Assembly: GCA_041672385.1 (NCBI GenBank)
Contig: JBAYZQ010000032.1
Coordinates: forward strand, 1 to 16,644
Source: JBAYZQ01 sp041672385
GTDB taxonomy: Bacteria > Spirochaetota > Spirochaetia > Sphaerochaetales > Sphaerochaetaceae
DNA length: 16,644 bases
Direction: 5' to 3'
Position numbers and translations under genes: made by a program
Part shown: positions 1 to 6,579 of the stretch, piece by piece
Position numbering within the stretch: the stretch's first letter is position 1
Layout: every line of letters starts with the position of its first letter
Notes under the pieces: generated by a model
Seen by the model: only the letters and a program-made list of their open reading frames with translations
Told to the model about the DNA's origin: nothing
The model's database searches: none

Positions 1-848
1 ATAACCAACATAAGTCCTGGTTCGGTTAGGCTTTTTGTATCGATGGAGTTAAACCCGGCAGTTCTTGATGTAGTACTTTGGAAAAAAGCACTTAAAAAGG
101 AAATGTTTCCTTCTGTTAAATATATTCCAATTGTCCCAAAAATTAGTAGAAAACAAGTCATAAAAAGTACAATTTTAGTGTGATTCTTGAATTTTCTCCA
201 GTGACGAGATTTTAATATATCGGTTATTACAAAAAAGCCCAAACCTCCAAGGATTATTAAAAGAGCAGTAGTTAAAAGCATTAGATTATTTGTTGAATAA
301 GAAGTCAAGCTTGAAAAGTTACCAAATAAATCAAAACCAGCATTGTTAAAGGCTGAAATGCTTTGAAAGATACTAATTCCGATTGCATCGACAGTATTAT
401 AATCTTTATTAATGGCAATATAAGTTAAAATGGTTCCAATTGTTTCAATTATAAAAGCAAAGGTTAAAACAGTTTTTACAAGTGTAACCAATCCGCTATG
501 ACTGTTAGAATTGAGTGAAGTTCTTATAAGTGTTCTATCTTGTTGGCTGATTTGTTTTCCAAGTATTAATAAAAAGAAAATTGCAAAACTAGCAAAACCC
601 AAACCACCCATCTGAATTAATATAGCTAGAATGATTTTCCCAAAGATAGAAAGTGAAAGACTAATATCCATTGGAGTTAAGCCCGTAACACAAACGGCTG
701 AACACGACACAAAAAGATAATCCACATATCCAAAGACCTTGGTCGAATTATGAGAAATTGGAAGATTCAAAATAATTGAACCAATGAGAATTAATAATGC
801 AAACCCAATAATCAATCTAAGACCAGGGGCTATTATTTTATGTTTCAC
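1..848 (-). CDS. ktrB: KtrB/TrkH-family potassium transporter membrane subunit, C-terminus cut by window edge
   Basis: The visible 282 codons give a very hydrophobic protein with the repeated membrane-pore-membrane pattern of the SKT (Trk/Ktr/HKT) superfamily. Three filter-type segments can be read: VCVTGLTP early, then SAFNNAGFDLFGNF, then STTSRTAGFN. The fourth lies outside the window. Family members form the K+-conducting subunit in the inner membrane, often Na+-coupled, and are gated by a cytoplasmic KtrA/TrkA RCK protein. No such partner gene is in view. The GTG at 848 is chosen because an in-frame TGA lies only 15 nt upstream and the reading begins with a short basic stretch (VKHK) before the first helix. 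There is no SD; a promoter lies directly against the GTG (see separate entry). The gene is divergent from the hydrolase at 957. KtrB is favoured over TrkH because of the short N-terminus; TrkH-like remains possible. Confidence 0.88.
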   Translation of the reverse strand, partial: MKHKIIAPGLRLIIGFALLILIGSIILNLPISHNSTKVFGYVDYLFVSCSAVCVTGLTPMDISLSLSIFGKIILAILIQMGGLGFASFAIFFLLILGKQISQQDRTLIRTSLNSNSHSGLVTLVKTVLTFAFIIETIGTILTYIAINKDYNTVDAIGISIFQSISAFNNAGFDLFGNFSSLTSYSTNNLMLLTTALLIILGGLGFFVITDILKSRHWRKFKNHTKIVLFMTCFLLIFGTIGIYLTEGNISFLSAFFQSTTSRTAGFNSIDTKSLTEPGLMLV

Positions 849-854
849 GGATTG

Positions 855-883
855 AGTGTATCATTTGATTTTAATTTTGGCAA
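855..883 (-). promoter_or_regulatory. Predicted promoter of the KtrB-type gene, possibly giving a leaderless mRNA
   Basis: On the minus strand TTGCCA (883-878) and TACACT (860-855) are separated by exactly 17 nt, with a TG one base before the -10 (extended -10). Only 6 nt separate the -10 from the GTG at 848, so transcription would start at or within a base or two of the start codon. The absence of any SD agrees with this. Motif reading only; no transcript data. Confidence 0.45.
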
Positions 884-956
884 TATTAGTTTATGCACGG
901 AAAATTCTGTTGATTTTTTTGAATTTTAGTGTTTTCTTTAATGTCGGGGGTTACTT

Positions 957-1901
957 ATGGTTTTGACATTAATTTGTATTGTTGTAGTGGTTCTTTTTCT
1001 AATCAGTATCATTTTCATTCCTCGTAAAATGGGGGAGAAATTGGCTCATCCAGGTAAACGTGATCCAGAGATCTGTTTTCAAGAGAAAGTTAATCAAGGA
1101 GTAATAGATGCGCAACAATATGAAAAAGCCCAAAAAGAAGATTTTGTTTACACTTCAGTTAATGGTTATGAATTAAAAGGGACTTATATTTTAAGAAAGA
1201 AAGAATTTGAGAAACTTGAAAATCATAAAGTAATAATATTAGTTCATGGTTTTACTTCAAATCATTTTGACATGTTACCCTATTACGATATGTTTTATAG
1301 AAATGGATTTGACTGTGTTGTTTATGATCATAGAAATCATGGTTATAGCGAAAAAAATTTTACAACAATGGGATTGGAAGAAGCTAAAGATTTAGAAGGT
1401 ATTTACCAAATGGTTAAATCAAGATTTGGTGAAGCTTCACAAATTGGTCTTTTAGGTGAATCAATGGGAGCTGCTACAGTTATGTTAGTTTCAAGCCATT
1501 TGAAGGATTTGTCATTTGCAATAGAAGATTGTGGTTACACTTCAGCTTGGGATGAAATGCTATTTGTGGGAATGCATAGCTATCATTTATTTAGATTTCC
1601 TTATGGCAATCTTACTAGAAAGTATTTGTTAAAACATTATGGGTATGATTTAAAGAAAATTCTTCCTGTAAAATCGCTGTCAGAATGTCCTAAAGACCTT
1701 CCATTTTTGTTCATTCATGGAGATTCAGACTTTTTTGTCCCCAGTAAGATGTTAAAAATTAACTATGATGCAAAACCGGGAAACAAAGAAATGAAGTATT
1801 TTGTTGGTAGTGCTCATGCAAGAAGTTATCGAGAACATGTAAAAGAGTACGAAAAACTGGTTTTGAATTTCTTAATAAAAAATAAAATAATAAAAAATTA
1901 A
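957..1901 (+). CDS. Membrane-anchored alpha/beta hydrolase (serine hydrolase)
   Basis: A 314-aa protein. Residues 1-20 are a hydrophobic helix, probably an uncleaved anchor placing the enzyme at the membrane. The remainder reads as an alpha/beta-hydrolase fold: oxyanion-hole HGFTSN at 97-102, nucleophile elbow G-E-S-M-G at 167-171 (Ser169), acid-loop HGDSDFFVP at 254-262 (Asp258 the likely acid), and a late His287 in GSAHARSY. The full catalytic triad is therefore present. The substrate cannot be told; relatives are annotated only as alpha/beta hydrolases of the BEM46/YqkD-like kind, which act on esters or small acyl compounds. The ATG at 957 is preceded by GGGGG at 946-950, 6 nt away. The gene stands alone, divergent from the potassium transporter, and the next plus-strand gene has its own promoter. 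Confidence 0.85.
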   Translation: MVLTLICIVVVVLFLISIIFIPRKMGEKLAHPGKRDPEICFQEKVNQGVIDAQQYEKAQKEDFVYTSVNGYELKGTYILRKKEFEKLENHKVIILVHGFTSNHFDMLPYYDMFYRNGFDCVVYDHRNHGYSEKNFTTMGLEEAKDLEGIYQMVKSRFGEASQIGLLGESMGAATVMLVSSHLKDLSFAIEDCGYTSAWDEMLFVGMHSYHLFRFPYGNLTRKYLLKHYGYDLKKILPVKSLSECPKDLPFLFIHGDSDFFVPSKMLKINYDAKPGNKEMKYFVGSAHARSYREHVKEYEKLVLNFLIKNKIIKN

Positions 1902-1919
1902 CTTTTTATCTTGGATTAG

Positions 1920-1948
1920 TTATTGCTAAATTATTCATTTTGCAATAA
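1920..1948. other. Imperfect hairpin downstream of the hydrolase gene
   Basis: Arms 1920-1931 (TTATTGCTAAAT) and 1937-1948 pair over 12 bp with one mismatch around a 5-nt loop. It starts 18 nt after the hydrolase stop codon. No T-run follows on either strand, so it is not a textbook intrinsic terminator. It may protect the 3' end of the transcript or terminate weakly. Confidence 0.35.
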
Positions 1949-1978
1949 TACTTATGCCATCTGTTAATCGAAATTGTA

Positions 1979-2007
1979 TTGGTTTTATATAGTAATTATG
2001 GTATAAG
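1979..2007 (+). promoter_or_regulatory. Predicted promoter of the DUF5655-like gene
   Basis: TTGGTT (1979-1984), a 17-nt spacer, and TATAAG (2002-2007) preceded by TGG (extended -10). A second -10-like TATAAT lies at 2012-2017 but has no matching -35. The predicted leader is about 65-70 nt before the ATG at 2083. Confidence 0.4.
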
Positions 2008-2035
2008 TCTATATAATAAAAGGAATTGACAGGTG

Positions 2036-2059
2036 TTAAAACTCGTGCTAGAGTCTTAA
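2036..2059 (+). promoter_or_regulatory. Hairpin in the 5' leader of the DUF5655-like gene
   Basis: TTAAAACTC (2036-2044) and GAGTCTTAA (2051-2059) pair over 9 positions with one A/C mismatch around a 6-nt loop. The stem ends 13 nt before the G-run SD. The 10-nt palindrome CTTAATTAAG (2055-2064) overlaps the 3' arm and could compete with it. No known riboswitch class is recognised. Confidence 0.3.
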
Positions 2060-2082
2060 TTAAGAAATACAAGGGGGCGACT

Positions 2083-2481
2083 ATGGACTCAGAAGAAAGA
2101 GATAATATTAAAAATTTGTTTATAGAACATAATATTTCTTTTGATCTTTATGAAGATATTGAGAAATTGGTTATTAGCAGTTGTAAAGAATGTTCAGTTG
2201 ATTTTACCAGTAATCAAGCAGTTTTCAGTGTCTATGGTGGTTTTGCTTATGTTTGGATTTCTGAAGTTCAAGAAGATGGAAGTTTCAAAATAGTGTTGAG
2301 CCTTTGCTTTAATAAAAAAGTTGAAAGTTCACTATTCTACAGCTTTGAGCAATGTTCAGATTCAAACTTTATGTATCATTGCCTAGTTTGTGGAGAAGAA
2401 GACTTAAATGATGAACTAAAATCTTACATTAAAAAAGCTGCAGAAATTTCACGAGTTGAATATTTTAAACAAATTGTTTAA
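2083..2481 (+). CDS. Small DUF5655-like protein of unknown function
   Basis: A 132-aa soluble protein without signal peptide or membrane segment. A central beta-rich stretch (about 45-80, FAYVWISEVQEDGSFKIVLSL) is followed by an acidic segment and a helix ending DLNDELKSYIKKAAEIS (107-123). The order of a strand-rich core and then a D-E-L...I-K-A helix resembles DUF5655, a small domain found alone or fused to other enzymes; I match it by pattern memory only. An in-frame TTG at 2026 would add 19 residues. The ATG at 2083 is preferred because GGGGG (2073-2077) stands 5 nt upstream, whereas the TTG has no properly spaced SD. The stop codon overlaps that of the convergent gene (TTAA at 2478-2481). 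Several cysteines (34, 37, 75, 91, 100, 103) do not form a clear metal motif. Confidence 0.7.
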   Translation: MDSEERDNIKNLFIEHNISFDLYEDIEKLVISSCKECSVDFTSNQAVFSVYGGFAYVWISEVQEDGSFKIVLSLCFNKKVESSLFYSFEQCSDSNFMYHCLVCGEEDLNDELKSYIKKAAEISRVEYFKQIV

Positions 2482-3239
2482 TTCTCAAGAGAATATGAAT
2501 TAACTCCACGATTAGGCCAAATTGGAAGATTATAAGCGATTGACGCCAGCATTTGAATAAATTCTTTTTGTTGGTTCTCGTCTTTTAATGAAGCCCCGGA
2601 ATTTTTCATTTCTTGAATGAAAGATTTAAGGGTATAATCTTCAAGGCCAAAAATCATTAGAAAATAATAATAGGAAGTTGTTGAGGTTAAGAATTTAACT
2701 TTATTGTATTGAACATTTCCCGTAAGGTTTAAATAAGTTTTTTCAATGACTGTACTGAAATAAAGTGCAGTTGGGAATTCGTATTCAAAAAGTTCTTCAT
2801 TTTTAACAATGGTTAAATTTTTTTGTTTCCAAGTATTATGGAGTTTATTAATCTCATTGGTTAAAGCATTTTCTTCTTCTTTGTTTTCTGGCAAATTCTT
2901 GAAATTCAAAGTTTTGAGATAGATAAAATTATGAACAATAAAGTTTTTATGAATTGCAAAGTATAATACTTCGTTCTTATTTTCTGTTTTTTGGCCCTTC
3001 TCATCAATAAATTCTGTAAAGATAAAAAGTTGCTTTTGATCAATTTGAGATAGTATTTCATTTTTTAGGTGGAGAAGAAATAAGCTTTCAAGAAATTCTA
3101 ATATTTCAGTTTTTTCCAAATTACTTTCTTTATAATTATGTTTAAATATCTTATAGAATTCATTTTTTGTTAGAATCCCATATACGTTGACTGCACAATT
3201 GGTAAATTTTATCAGTTCTTTTCTTTGTTCTAAAGTCAT
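2478..3239 (-). CDS. Unrecognised 253-aa protein encoded behind adenine deaminase
   Basis: A cytoplasmic protein with no signal peptide or membrane helix, rich in K, E, N and F. The N-terminal third is helical (QRKELIKFTNCAVNVYGILTKNEFYKIF). The C-terminal end reads ASIAYNLPIWPNRGVNSYSL, which faintly recalls the N-x-P-M-W-x-N-x-G-x-(T/S)-P-x-E-L tail of bacterial proteins that often carry SEC-C or plasmid ORF-3-like domains. This is a weak resemblance, not an assignment. The ATG at 3239 has AGGA at 3250-3247 with a 7-nt gap. Only 12 nt separate it from the adenine deaminase stop, so the two are probably co-transcribed. The stop is shared in TTAA with the convergent gene. A link to purine metabolism is suggested only by position. 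Confidence 0.7.
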   Translation of the reverse strand: MTLEQRKELIKFTNCAVNVYGILTKNEFYKIFKHNYKESNLEKTEILEFLESLFLLHLKNEILSQIDQKQLFIFTEFIDEKGQKTENKNEVLYFAIHKNFIVHNFIYLKTLNFKNLPENKEEENALTNEINKLHNTWKQKNLTIVKNEELFEYEFPTALYFSTVIEKTYLNLTGNVQYNKVKFLTSTTSYYYFLMIFGLEDYTLKSFIQEMKNSGASLKDENQQKEFIQMLASIAYNLPIWPNRGVNSYSLEN

Positions 3240-3251
3240 TTTATTTTCCTT

Positions 3252-5000
3252 TTAAATTTCATTTGTCGTGAATTCAAATTTTGTGACATCAAATAAGCCT
3301 AAATCGGTTATTTTCAATTGTGGAATTACTGGAAGTGCCATAAAACTTAAAGTCATAAATGGATCAATACTAGGATTAATTTGAAGTTTTTCTTTGGCTA
3401 TTCTATGCATTTTTTGTAGTTTCGCTTCAAATTCTTCTCCACTGATATCTGTCATAATGCCTGCTATTGGGTGGGCAAGAGAAGATAGGATTTTATTATC
3501 TTGTGCAATTGAAATTCCACCACCAATTTTAATCAGTTCTTGAACTGCTAAATACATATCTCTATCATTGTCACCAGCAACAATAATATTATGAGAGTCA
3601 TGGGCAATTGTAGTAGCTACTGCTCCGTTTTTTAAACCATAACCACTTAAAAGTGAAAAAGCTTTGTTTCCGGTTTTATGATGACGTTCAATTACCCCAA
3701 TTTTAACTATATCTTGGTTTTTAATGTTTTGATAATATCCATTTTCATCAAGTTTAATTTCAGCTTTTTTTTCGTTTGTGACTACACTTCCAGGTATTAT
3801 TGAAATAGTTCTCACTTTGCTTGATTTAAGCTTAAGAGCAAAACTATCAATCGTTAAAGGGGCAACCTGCATTCTTCCTGAGACTTTCTCAGGTTTTATT
3901 TTTTTAACGGGAATAAGGTATTCACCTTTTTCAGCAACACATTTTCCTGAAGTGAAAACCTTTTCAATTTCAAATTCATTAAGATTGTTTACAATCATAA
4001 AATCAGCTCTTCGTCCGGGTGCAATAGCTCCTCTATCTTTTAAATTATAGCATTCGGCAGCATTAATTGTCGCCATTGAAATAGCTATAATTGGATCTAA
4101 TCCCTCTGCTATGGCTATTTTAACATTGTTGTTTATATGTCCTTCTTCTAGAATGCTTTTAGGTTGTCTGTCATCGGTGCAGAAAACACAACGTTGTGAG
4201 TTTAATGGAGTAACACCTTTTAAAAGGTTTAAAACATTTTTACAGGCACTTCCTTGTCTGAGCATTACATACATACCTCTTCTTAAACGTTCTACTAGTT
4301 CCTTGGGAGTGTCGCATTCATGGTCAGTATGAATTCCAGCAGAGGTGTAGGCATCTAGAGTGGTTCCAGTTATTCCAGGGCTGTGACCGTCTGTAATCTT
4401 TTTATATTCTTCGCATAGAAGAATTTTCTTTAGAACCTCTTCATCATTTAGAACAACTCCTACGTAATTCATCATTTCCCCTAAACCAAGCACACGAGGA
4501 TTGTCCATTCTTTTTGCAATATCTTCTGATTTTAAAATTGCACCTGAATTTTCAAAGGAGGTAGCAGGAACACAAGAAGGTATCATAAAAAAAACGTTTA
4601 AGGGAAGGTTCTCAGAGGCTTTCAACATATAATCTAATCCATCGAGTCCACATACATTACATATTTCATGTGGGTCTGCGATTATTGTAGTAGTTCCACA
4701 GGGAACTATAAGTCTAGAAAATTCTTCAGGACTAACATGACTTGATTCAATATGAACATGACTATCTATGAAACCTGGAACAATATATTTTCCTTCTGCA
4801 TTTATAGTTTTTGAAGCTTCTGGTGTATTTTGGTCGGCAAATCCGGCAAACTGTCCATTAAATATGAGTAAATCACTACTAAATATATTTTTATTGAAAA
4901 CATCAACAACTTTACAATTGGTAATTCTTAAATCAGCTGCTCTTCGACCCATGGCACAATCAATAAGATTTTTTTTATTTATATATTTATTATTATCCAT
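3252..5000 (-). CDS. ade: Adenine deaminase
   Basis: Deaminates adenine to hypoxanthine and ammonia in the cytoplasm, feeding purine salvage. From the chosen start the protein is 582 aa, normal for the family. The amidohydrolase domain carries GFIDSHVHIESSH with metal ligands His81 and His83, ADPHE with His111, GLGEMM with Glu175, a histidine-rich segment from HSPG (206) to HTDHE (224-228), and CTDD with Asp276. The Ade C-terminal domain follows from about residue 400, with SLAHPIAGIMTD and a conserved-looking tail FMALPVIPQLKITDLGLFD. An upstream in-frame extension of 30 codons exists, but the ATG at 5000 is preceded by GAGGAG (5012-5007), 6 nt away, and the extension has no SD. The gene heads a likely two-gene operon and is divergent from a purine permease, which fits uptake and deamination of purine bases. 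Confidence 0.96.
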   Translation of the reverse strand: MDNNKYINKKNLIDCAMGRRAADLRITNCKVVDVFNKNIFSSDLLIFNGQFAGFADQNTPEASKTINAEGKYIVPGFIDSHVHIESSHVSPEEFSRLIVPCGTTTIIADPHEICNVCGLDGLDYMLKASENLPLNVFFMIPSCVPATSFENSGAILKSEDIAKRMDNPRVLGLGEMMNYVGVVLNDEEVLKKILLCEEYKKITDGHSPGITGTTLDAYTSAGIHTDHECDTPKELVERLRRGMYVMLRQGSACKNVLNLLKGVTPLNSQRCVFCTDDRQPKSILEEGHINNNVKIAIAEGLDPIIAISMATINAAECYNLKDRGAIAPGRRADFMIVNNLNEFEIEKVFTSGKCVAEKGEYLIPVKKIKPEKVSGRMQVAPLTIDSFALKLKSSKVRTISIIPGSVVTNEKKAEIKLDENGYYQNIKNQDIVKIGVIERHHKTGNKAFSLLSGYGLKNGAVATTIAHDSHNIIVAGDNDRDMYLAVQELIKIGGGISIAQDNKILSSLAHPIAGIMTDISGEEFEAKLQKMHRIAKEKLQINPSIDPFMTLSFMALPVIPQLKITDLGLFDVTKFEFTTNEI

Positions 5001-5026
5001 TGGATTCTCCTCTTGATATTTAGATA

Positions 5027-5055
5027 ATTTTATCATTGTAAATTGAGATAAACAA
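5027..5055 (-). promoter_or_regulatory. Predicted promoter of adenine deaminase
   Basis: On the minus strand TTGTTT (5055-5050), 17 nt, TAAAAT (5032-5027) with a TG one base before the -10. Transcription would begin near 5020, leaving a leader of about 20 nt that contains the GAGGAG SD. Confidence 0.45.
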
Positions 5056-5081
5056 GAGAAAATAGAAATAAAATTTAAGTA

Positions 5082-5097
5082 TTGCAACAAAATGCAA
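5082..5097. promoter_or_regulatory. Dyad midway between the divergent purine promoters (candidate operator)
   Basis: TTGCA (5082-5086) and TGCAA (5093-5097) are perfect inverted half-sites with a 6-nt spacer. The same bases also form a direct repeat of TGCAACAAA. The centre lies about 70 nt upstream of both predicted start sites, so one regulator could act on both genes. I cannot name the regulator, and the site does not look like the long PurR box of Bacillus. Confidence 0.35.
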
Positions 5098-5142
5098 CAA
5101 ATATAAAATATTTCTGTACTTTTAAAATAAAGTGAGTTAGAA

Positions 5143-5151
5143 TGTTACTAT
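5143..5151 (+). promoter_or_regulatory. Predicted extended -10 promoter of the purine permease
   Basis: TG at 5143-5144, one base, then TACTAT at 5146-5151. No convincing -35 is seen at 17 nt, which is common for extended -10 promoters. The SD AGGAGGA (5159-5165) ends 9 nt before the ATG at 5175. Confidence 0.35.
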
Positions 5152-5174
5152 AAAAATTAGGAGGAGATTTTGTT

Positions 5175-6476
5175 ATGAAAAATTTAGACAAAATGTTCAA
5201 GCTTACAGAGAGAAAGACAAATGTAAGAACAGAGATTATTGCTGGTGTAACTACTTTCTTGGCAATGGCTTATATTCTTGCTGTTAATCCATATTTTCTG
5301 TCACAGGCAAAAATGGATTATGGTGCAGTATTTACAGCTACAGCTTTAGCAAGTGCTATTGCCACTCTGGTAATGGCGTTTGTAGCTAACTTGCCTTTTG
5401 CTTTGGCACCAGGCATGGGTCTTAATGCTTTCTTTGCATTTGTTGTTTGTGGTGCAATGGGGCATACTTGGCAATTTGCTTTGACTGCAATTCTTGTTGA
5501 AGGAATTATTTTTATTATTTTAACTTTTGCTAATATTCGTGAAGCAATAGTAAACAGTATTCCAAAAAATTTGAAAAATGCAATCAGTGTTGGTATTGGG
5601 CTTTTCATTGCTTTTATAGGAATGAAAAACGGTGGTGTTATTGTTTCAAATCCTGATACTTTTGTAGGACTTGGAGATGTAACTTCTGGCATGGCTCTTG
5701 TTACCGTAATTGGTCTTGTAATAACAGCTGTTCTTTTGGCTTATAAAGTAAAGGGTGCTCTTTTGTTTGGCATTATTATTACAACTCTTATTGCAGCTGT
5801 AGGTGGACTTGCTCCATATAATCCTAATAACTTAACTTATGCTCCTCAGTCATTAGCTCCAACCTTTTTTAAATTTGAATTTACAGAAGTGTTTACTCTT
5901 GATTTCTTAATTGTTGTTTTTACTTTCTTATTTGTGGATATGTTTGATACAGTTGGAACATTAATTGGTTGTGCAACTAAGGCTAACATGGTTCAAGAAG
6001 ATGGTTCAATTCCTAATTGTAAAGAGGCTCTTTTAGCTGATTCAATTGGTACTACAGTTGGTGCTATTTTAGGTACTTCAACAGTAACTACTTATGTTGA
6101 GTCTTCTGCAGGAGTTACAGAAGGTGGAAGAACAGGATTAACAGCTTTAACAGTTGCAGTTCTATTCCTTGTTTCACTTTTTCTTGCTCCTTTATTCTCT
6201 TCAATTCCAACCTGTGGAACAGCTCCAGCTTTGATTCTTGTTGGATTCATGATGATTACTCCAATAAAGAATATTGATTTTGAAGATCCTACAGAAGGAA
6301 TTCCAGCTTTCTTATGTCTTATTACCATGGTTCTTTCATATTCCATTTCTGATGGTATTATGTTTGGTATCGTTTCTTGGGTTCTATTAAAACTTTTCTC
6401 AAATAAAGTAAAAGAAATAAAATTAGTAACTTGGATTATTGCAATTCTATTTCTTATTAAATTTATAGTGGGCTAG
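5175..6476 (+). CDS. AzgA/PbuG-family purine base (guanine/hypoxanthine/adenine) permease
   Basis: A 433-aa inner-membrane transporter of the NCS2-related AzgA/PbuG family, which imports purine bases by proton symport. Its length is typical. Family signatures visible are the N-terminal RTEIIAGVTTFLAMAYILAVNP (18-39), LAPGMGLNAFF (77-87), FVDMFDTVGTL (253-263), and TSTVTTYVESSAGVTEGGRTG (301-321), a region that helps form the substrate site in this fold. About a dozen or more hydrophobic segments follow the expected alternation. The ATG at 5175 sits behind a strong AGGAGGA. It is divergent from adenine deaminase, and the pair would import purine bases and convert adenine to hypoxanthine. The exact base preference cannot be read from the sequence, so no pbuG/pbuO/azgA symbol is assigned. 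An intrinsic terminator follows 20 nt after the stop. Confidence 0.93.
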   Translation: MKNLDKMFKLTERKTNVRTEIIAGVTTFLAMAYILAVNPYFLSQAKMDYGAVFTATALASAIATLVMAFVANLPFALAPGMGLNAFFAFVVCGAMGHTWQFALTAILVEGIIFIILTFANIREAIVNSIPKNLKNAISVGIGLFIAFIGMKNGGVIVSNPDTFVGLGDVTSGMALVTVIGLVITAVLLAYKVKGALLFGIIITTLIAAVGGLAPYNPNNLTYAPQSLAPTFFKFEFTEVFTLDFLIVVFTFLFVDMFDTVGTLIGCATKANMVQEDGSIPNCKEALLADSIGTTVGAILGTSTVTTYVESSAGVTEGGRTGLTALTVAVLFLVSLFLAPLFSSIPTCGTAPALILVGFMMITPIKNIDFEDPTEGIPAFLCLITMVLSYSISDGIMFGIVSWVLLKLFSNKVKEIKLVTWIIAILFLIKFIVG

Positions 6477-6495
6477 TAAATATTTGCTAATAATA

Positions 6496-6531
6496 AAGGT
6501 GGATTTCTTTTTAAGAAGTCTACCTTTTTTT
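6496..6531 (+). terminator. Intrinsic terminator after the purine permease
   Basis: Arms AAGGTGGATTTCTT (6496-6509) and AAGAAGTCTACCTT (6513-6526) form a 14-bp stem with two G-U pairs and a 3-nt loop, followed by a T-run (6527-6531) and further T-rich sequence. It starts 20 nt after the stop codon and separates the permease from the ABC operon. Confidence 0.9.
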
Positions 6532-6542
6532 GTTCTTTTTTC

Positions 6543-6571
6543 TTGTTTTATATTATATAATTAATTATATT
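6543..6571 (+). promoter_or_regulatory. Predicted promoter of the ABC exporter operon, possibly giving a leaderless mRNA
   Basis: TTGTTT (6543-6548), 17 nt, TATATT (6566-6571), then 8 nt to the ATG at 6580. An overlapping TATTAT (6568-6573) ends 6 nt before the ATG. Transcription would start within one or two bases of the start codon. No SD precedes the ATG. The region is so AT-rich that the -10 choice is uncertain. Confidence 0.4.
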
Positions 6572-6579
6572 ATCCCTGT

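Noticed and set aside
2002..2013. 12-mer TATAAGTCTATA shared with 10580-10591
   Set aside because: Both copies lie in promoter regions, but in opposite orientations relative to their genes and with different -10 registers. Chance is likely in AT-rich sequence.
2026..2082. TTG start giving 19 extra residues to the DUF5655-like protein
   Set aside because: The purine-rich stretch abuts the TTG with no proper spacing, whereas the internal ATG has GGGGG at 5 nt.
3778..5016. Three plus-strand open frames (3778-4050, 4111-4332, 4768-5016)
   Set aside because: They lie opposite the clear adenine deaminase gene, lack an SD and encode low-complexity shadow protein.
5001..5090. 30-codon N-terminal extension of adenine deaminase
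   Set aside because: It has no SD, covers the predicted promoter, and the ATG at 5000 has a strong GAGGAG site.
5001..5174. Purine riboswitch in the ade/permease leaders
   Set aside because: The conserved core and paired loops of the class are not visible, and both predicted leaders are too short.
5318..6346. Two minus-strand open frames opposite the purine permease
   Set aside because: Antisense shadows of a strongly supported membrane-protein gene, with no SD or recognisable motif.
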